Notes under the pieces: generated by a model
Told to the model about the DNA's origin: nothing
The model's database searches: none
What the model saw: the letters and a program-made list of their open reading frames with translations, nothing else
Translations under genes and position numbers: made by a program
Shown: piece after piece, positions 60,259 through 64,000 of the stretch
Numbering within the stretch: position 1 is the first letter of the stretch
Layout: each line of letters opens with the position of its first letter
NCBI GenBank assembly: GCA_965220415.1
Contig: OZ244829.1
Location: 5,456,001 to 5,520,000, forward strand
Direction of reading: 5' to 3'
Origin: JAJDTR01 sp965220415
Lineage (GTDB): Bacteria > Poribacteria > WGA-4E > JAJDTR01
DNA: 64,000 nt

Positions 60259-60377
60259 GTGCCAACAGTTAACTACGAAACTGTCAAACGAGTAGAGCAG
60301 ATTCACTGCAATACTCAACTCAACTACGCTTTCCAGATTTTCTGAGAAAGCTCTAAAGATACTGGAGGAAAACAGTA

Positions 60378-61271
60378 ATGTACACCAAAAAGGCTTTTAC
60401 TTGCCTTATTATGACGGTTATTTTTGTCTTCGCATGTGGCACGATGGCTATCGCTTCCGATATAGCCTACTACGTCGGGATGTTTCAGCCGGGCTCGTAT
60501 GACGACGAAACGATGGCTTTTGACGTTGAAACGATGATGCAGGAAACCGGAGGAATGTTCAACGATGTCCAGTCGTTTGATGATGGGAATCTTGATGCAT
60601 TCGGGGCGTGGGCAGAGGCAAATATCGGTGACGGCGATCTCGACATTATCTGGCTCAACGGACAGATACCGAGTGCCCTGTATCCGACCTTTAACGAGCA
60701 GGAGGATGGCTCGGTCGCCGAGAGATGGCTCGACGACGGAAACATGTTTATCAACGTAGCCGACTGGTTCGCTTGGGCAACCCACGAAAATGGGGAAAAA
60801 GAAAGAAACACCCATGTCGCCGCGGGTTTTATACTAGACCAGCCCCACACGATTATCTTGGGAGCAGCTGACACCGTGATGTCTAGGACGGCTGCAGGTA
60901 GGGAATATATGCCGAGTCTTGACGATAATCTTCTATCCAACAGACCTGTCTATCTTGATGCCTTTACAGCGCCCTGGGAAGTTTCCGAGGTATTCGCAGT
61001 GAGTGCGACTGAAGGCGTAGCCGATGTAGGCGATGTACAAGACATGGTTCTACCTGTGGGGGTCTTGGCTGACCCCGTAGTTGCATGCAACACGGAGACA
61101 AATGGTTGCTTAGCTATCATAAGCCAATCAAAAATAGCTAACGCGGGCGACAGAGGAGCCATGTGTTCGGAGTTCATCAATAACTGGGTATTTGGAGGAG
61201 GGCTCACCACTTCCGTCGACCCTGCTGATAAACTCTCTGCAACTTGGGGCGGGATAAAGGCAAGGTATTGA
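60378..61271 (+). CDS. Secreted protein of unknown function, paralogue 1
   Basis: A 297-residue exported protein with a signal peptide (MYTKKAFTCLIMTVIFVFAC..., cut near residue 27) and ribosome site GGAGGA 8 bases before the ATG. DIAYYVGMFQPGSYDDETM, DDGNLDAFGAWAEANIGDGD, DIIWLNGQIPSALYPTF and LDDGNMFINVADWFAWATH are shared with the protein at 61653, about half of all residues overall. The pattern suggests a flavodoxin- or ThuA-like alpha/beta fold, but this is a guess. An extra segment near residues 215-230 is absent from the paralogue. Confidence 0.78.
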   Translation: MYTKKAFTCLIMTVIFVFACGTMAIASDIAYYVGMFQPGSYDDETMAFDVETMMQETGGMFNDVQSFDDGNLDAFGAWAEANIGDGDLDIIWLNGQIPSALYPTFNEQEDGSVAERWLDDGNMFINVADWFAWATHENGEKERNTHVAAGFILDQPHTIILGAADTVMSRTAAGREYMPSLDDNLLSNRPVYLDAFTAPWEVSEVFAVSATEGVADVGDVQDMVLPVGVLADPVVACNTETNGCLAIISQSKIANAGDRGAMCSEFINNWVFGGGLTTSVDPADKLSATWGGIKARY

Positions 61272-61337
61272 ACGCCAAAAGTTAGTAATGCTTTGTCAAA
61301 CTATTCGCCAAAATTGAGTTAACCATATACTGGCGAG

Positions 61338-61439
61338 GAATTAAGCATAATTGTGGAGGACCGAATCCGGGATTGCTGCAGATGCCTTGTGGGCAATGCG
61401 ATCCGGTTTTTGGTGTTAATCCCCAATTATGCTTAATTC
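61338..61439. repeat. 102-bp fold-back inverted repeat
   Basis: Left arm GAATTAAGCATAATTGTGG and right arm CCCCAATTATGCTTAATTC are inverted with one mismatch; inner parts (ATCCGG, GCAAT) can pair too. It may end transcription of the first paralogue. It touches the left end of element B. Confidence 0.65.
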
Positions 61440-61599
61440 ATTCGCTAAGTGTTTAATGCTTACTAGACTGTCACAATAAACTGGTCTACCACGGCGGTAG
61501 GTGCGATCAAAGGAGCGGATAGCGACTGCGATAGAGATCCCTTTCTAACCGCACCGGCACCCAACACTAACCATGTTTTTTTGGAAAATAAACCACTTA
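61433..61599 (+). mobile_element. MITE-like element B, copy 4, with 36-bp insertion
   Basis: Right end GGAAAATAAACCACTTA and interior match the copy at 52925. The left end is slightly shortened next to the fold-back repeat. The central GTAGG palindrome is split by a 36-bp unit. It lies 53 bp upstream of the second paralogue. Confidence 0.75.
61506..61541 (+). repeat. 36-bp micro-insertion unit, copy 7, with clear empty sites
   Basis: Interrupts GGTAGGTGCG / TTTCTAACCGCACC, a palindrome that is intact at 33908, 45640 and 52991. The unit runs from ATCAAAGGAGCGGATAGCGA to GATAGAGATCCC. One G of the empty site is missing. Confidence 0.85.
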
Positions 61600-61652
61600 G
61601 TTCTCGTTTCAACAGAGTTACGACACAGTCGAAATCACGACGGTGAGATAAA

Positions 61653-62474
61653 ATGAAAAAACTATTGTCCGCAATCATCATTGTATTTGCTTTTGTACCG
61701 ATCGCTATTGCCTCCGATATCGCGTTCTACGTCGGAGCGTTTCAACCGGGCACGTATGATGATAAATCGATGGCCGATGACGTTGAGAAAATAATCAAAA
61801 ATACCCGAACTTTGTTCGACGATATCCAAAAGTTTGATGACGGCGATCTTAATCAATTTGGGCGATGGGTGGATGCGAACACGGGTGATGGGCACCTTGA
61901 CATCATCTGGCTGAACGGACAGATACCGAGCACCTTATATCCTACCTTCAACAAGAAGCCGGACGGCTCCCGCGCCGAAAAATGGCTCGACGACGGAAAC
62001 ATGTTTATCAACGTCGCCGACTGGTTCGCTTGGGCAACCCATGAAAACGGCGAAAAAGAAAGAAACATGGATGCCGGCGCCGCAAACATTCTGGACCTTG
62101 CGGAGAACATTATCTTGGGGCGAGATGCTACCTTAATGAAGGCGACGGCGGCAGGCAAGAAGTTCATGCCGAGTCTTGGGGACAAGTATATTTCCCACAG
62201 ACCTGTTAATCTGAATGCCCTTGTAGCTCCCTGGGAAGCAGCCGAGATATTCGCAGAGAGGGGAAACGTTGTTGACCCCGTAGTTCTTCACAACACGAAG
62301 ACGAAGGGTTACCTAGCCATCATCAGTCAGTCACAAATGGAGCACATGGGTGACAGAGGAGCCGTGTGTTCAGAGTTCATCAATAACTGGGTTACTGAAG
62401 AAATGCACTTGCTCGCTGTTGAACCCACCGGTAAACTCGCGACAACCTGGGGCAACATCAAACGGGATCGATAG
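61653..62474 (+). CDS. Secreted protein of unknown function, paralogue 2
   Basis: A 273-residue exported protein (signal peptide residues 1-20, ending PIAIAS). It shares with paralogue 1 DIAFYVGAFQPGTYDDKSM, DIIWLNGQIPSTLYPTFN, a nearly identical LDDGNMFINVADWFAWATHE stretch, YLAIISQSQM and GDRGAVCSEFINNWV. The region of strongest identity centres on residues 100-140. Tandem duplication is likely. GGTGAG lies before the ATG. Function is unknown. Confidence 0.78.
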   Translation: MKKLLSAIIIVFAFVPIAIASDIAFYVGAFQPGTYDDKSMADDVEKIIKNTRTLFDDIQKFDDGDLNQFGRWVDANTGDGHLDIIWLNGQIPSTLYPTFNKKPDGSRAEKWLDDGNMFINVADWFAWATHENGEKERNMDAGAANILDLAENIILGRDATLMKATAAGKKFMPSLGDKYISHRPVNLNALVAPWEAAEIFAERGNVVDPVVLHNTKTKGYLAIISQSQMEHMGDRGAVCSEFINNWVTEEMHLLAVEPTGKLATTWGNIKRDR

Positions 62475-62807
62475 CCTCTCAAGAGAGGAAGGACAACGCG
62501 CTGGCTTGTTCTCGCCCTTCAGTCCGGGACAAGAATTATGACGTCCCGGATTGCAACCGCCATAGGATTTTGATCGCCCCCTCTCCGCCTGCTTTCCGGT
62601 AAAACGCCCCTCCTTGAAATACCTCCTTCCTAGCCAAGATTTCAGGCGCGGATGGTCCCGCCGAATCCGAAAGTTATTAATCTGATTACCAATTCCCAAT
62701 CCATAATTTACAAACATCGGGCTATTGCGAGTGCCCGATTAATCGGGCGTTTTGGGAAATTCACGGACGGAGCCTGCTTCGGCACCCGTTAGGGAGACAG
62801 TACGCGT
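62475..62807. other. Intergenic region with two hairpins
   Basis: TCCGGGAC/GTCCCGGA (62523-62550) without a T-tract, and a 16-bp palindrome at 62733. No gene is seen. Confidence 0.5.
62733..62753 (+). terminator. Possible terminator palindrome
   Basis: GCCCGATT-AATCGGGC followed by GTTTT, 55 bp before the next gene. The stem is perfect but the tail is short. Confidence 0.4.
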
Positions 62808-64000
62808 ATGGGATTAGAACCCCGCTGGTGGGAAAATGCCACAATGATGTATTTTACCAGTCCCAAGTTCAAGGGAAGAACGCTCAAAAAGATGATCGAA
62901 ATGGTCGACGAGGTCAAAGAGTGGGGCTTTAACGCCATTTGCATGGGAATTCCGTACCATGGAGGCATGCAGTATTCAGGCCTTGATGTCCTCGACTACT
63001 ATGCCATCGATCCCGCCCTTGGAAGCATGGATGACTTTAATGAACTCGTCACGGTGTGTCACGGCAGAGACGTTGCTGTCACAGCTTTTCTCAACCTAGG
63101 CTACGCCGCCGCGGAGTTTCCTCCCTTTTTACAGGCTTGCGACGATGTGAAAGCCGGCGTGGACAGCCCGGAGTCTCGCTGGTTCGTTTGGAGCGATACC
63201 AAGTCTGCCGAACTGGATCGAAGCCAAGTGCCTTTTTTCCTAAATGATGTCGAAGTAAACTCGAGTAGTTGGCAATTCAGCGAGAGAGCAGGGAAGTACC
63301 ATTGGGTCAGATGGCGCGGCAAGACCGGCGACAAGGATCTGCCTCAGTTCAATTATGGCGAGGAGTCGTGGCAGGAGGAATGCAGGAGGGTTGTGCGCTT
63401 TTGGATGGATACAGGGATTGACGGCATAATGGTTGACGCCGTGCCTGAATACACGAACTGTAATTGGGAGTTGAACAACAGCACGATCACCGACGTGGTT
63501 CACGAATATCCAAATTCGTTTGTGCTTCCGGAAGGAGCCGGAATCCGCAGCGACCCGGTCGCGTGGGTTACTGACGGGCACTATGACAGCGTACAAGACT
63601 ACGGAATTCGCGATTCGCGGGTTGGTAGCCGTTGGGGGCAGGCAATCAGGTTAGCCTTGGAAAGCGGCAACCCCACAGGAATTGAGATTAAACTGCGGCT
63701 GTACCGGGACCGCGTTGTCAAAGCCGGCGGAATAACATGGGCTAGGGTGATGGGATCATGGGGTTCGGGTGATGGGGGTGGTCCCGCGTTGCGGGTGATG
63801 GGAGAAACGACGGGAAACCTCTCTCCGGCACAGATGCTGCTGGAAGTGGTGACACTGGCGACAGTCGGTGAGTTGTTCGTAGCTAGCGATCGAATCTTTG
63901 AGCCTATGTGGTCGGCGTGGTTTCAATCACAACACAAGGAGATTATGAAGGCAAGGCAGAAGTATCCGACACTTTGTGCCACCGGTTCCAGACGCCGGTT
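62808..64000 (+). CDS. Alpha-amylase-like (GH13-type) glycoside hydrolase, C-terminus off window
   Basis: Open from ATG 62808 to the window end (397 codons). GGGAGA lies upstream. The TIM-barrel features are MVDEVKEWGFNAICMGIPYHGGM near residue 30, TGIDGIMVDAVPEYTNCNWE near residue 205 (nucleophile Asp expected), FVLPEGAG near residue 240 (acid/base Glu) and VTDGHYDSVQDYG. This order fits the amylase clan. Substrate is unknown. There is no signal peptide, so a cytoplasmic role is more likely. Confidence 0.78.
   Translation, partial: MGLEPRWWENATMMYFTSPKFKGRTLKKMIEMVDEVKEWGFNAICMGIPYHGGMQYSGLDVLDYYAIDPALGSMDDFNELVTVCHGRDVAVTAFLNLGYAAAEFPPFLQACDDVKAGVDSPESRWFVWSDTKSAELDRSQVPFFLNDVEVNSSSWQFSERAGKYHWVRWRGKTGDKDLPQFNYGEESWQEECRRVVRFWMDTGIDGIMVDAVPEYTNCNWELNNSTITDVVHEYPNSFVLPEGAGIRSDPVAWVTDGHYDSVQDYGIRDSRVGSRWGQAIRLALESGNPTGIEIKLRLYRDRVVKAGGITWARVMGSWGSGDGGGPALRVMGETTGNLSPAQMLLEVVTLATVGELFVASDRIFEPMWSAWFQSQHKEIMKARQKYPTLCATGSRRR

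Noticed and set aside
1..64000. tRNA, rRNA, tmRNA and CRISPR arrays
   Set aside because: I scanned the intergenic regions for T-loop motifs and regular spaced repeats and saw none that hold up; a covariance-model scan would be needed to exclude divergent small RNAs.

Overview
The window is a gene-dense bacterial chromosome segment of moderate GC. It has outer-membrane proteins and signal peptides of Gram-negative type, many TTG/GTG starts, and intergenic regions packed with small palindromes and short inverted-repeat elements. A phytanoyl-CoA dioxygenase-family enzyme, a formylglycine-generating-type protein, two EutN/CcmL shell-vertex proteins, a CehA/McbA hydrolase, and repeats built on GTAGG plus a hairpin all occur together. 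This recalls Candidatus Poribacteria or a relative, many of them sponge symbionts. That assignment is inference from gene content and repeat style, not a database result.

Layout. 1-6.4 kb: a defence and accessory block on the minus strand (type I methylase HsdM behind an XRE regulator, a sigma-like protein, a RelE/XRE toxin-antitoxin pair), then a nucleotide-sugar dehydratase overlapping a PTPS/QueD-like gene and a DUF457 membrane protein. 6.9-10.5 kb: mobA-moeA, an MNT/HEPN pair, and an IscU-like/IscA pair. 11-12.5 kb: a B12-binding radical SAM selenoprotein. 13-27.5 kb: Ldh-family dehydrogenase, a phosphonate-type dehydrogenase/hydrolase pair, a methyltransferase, an Rpn-type nuclease, a 1174-residue outer-membrane protein, an SRAP protein and a ketone-body pair. 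27.7-31.3 kb: a nusB-headed operon. 31.5-39.5 kb: porin, phosphonate-type ABC transporter and modAB. 40-45.5 kb: hemW, a peroxiredoxin-like selenoprotein, then ribD-ribE-ribBA-ribH behind an FMN riboswitch and terminator. 45.7-58 kb: PQQ-propeller protein, a type II restriction-modification pair, hisH with an NtrBC-like pair, two EutN proteins, rhomboid, lipoprotein and CehA. 58-64 kb: a decayed toxin-antitoxin locus, a PhyH enzyme, two paralogous secreted proteins and a partial glycoside hydrolase.

Themes. (1) Selenocysteine: two genes are interrupted by an in-frame UGA at a diagnostic position (CUAEP tail; WUPNS redox motif). Each is followed at bacterial spacing by a hairpin with an AGUU-type loop. 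(2) Phosphonates: a PhnA-like hydrolase with a dehydrogenase, plus a transporter whose SBP, ATPase and fused double permease are split by modAB, which has no modC nearby. (3) Molybdenum: mobA, moeA, modA and modB. (4) Riboflavin: a complete four-gene operon.

The non-coding DNA is the most unusual part. Palindromes headed by GTAG(G) differ in stem sequence but keep pairing. At least four inverted-repeat (MITE-like) families are present, one with clear 6-bp target duplications. A 36-bp unit bounded by GATC occurs repeatedly, in several cases inside hairpins, and two cases can be compared with empty sites in this window.
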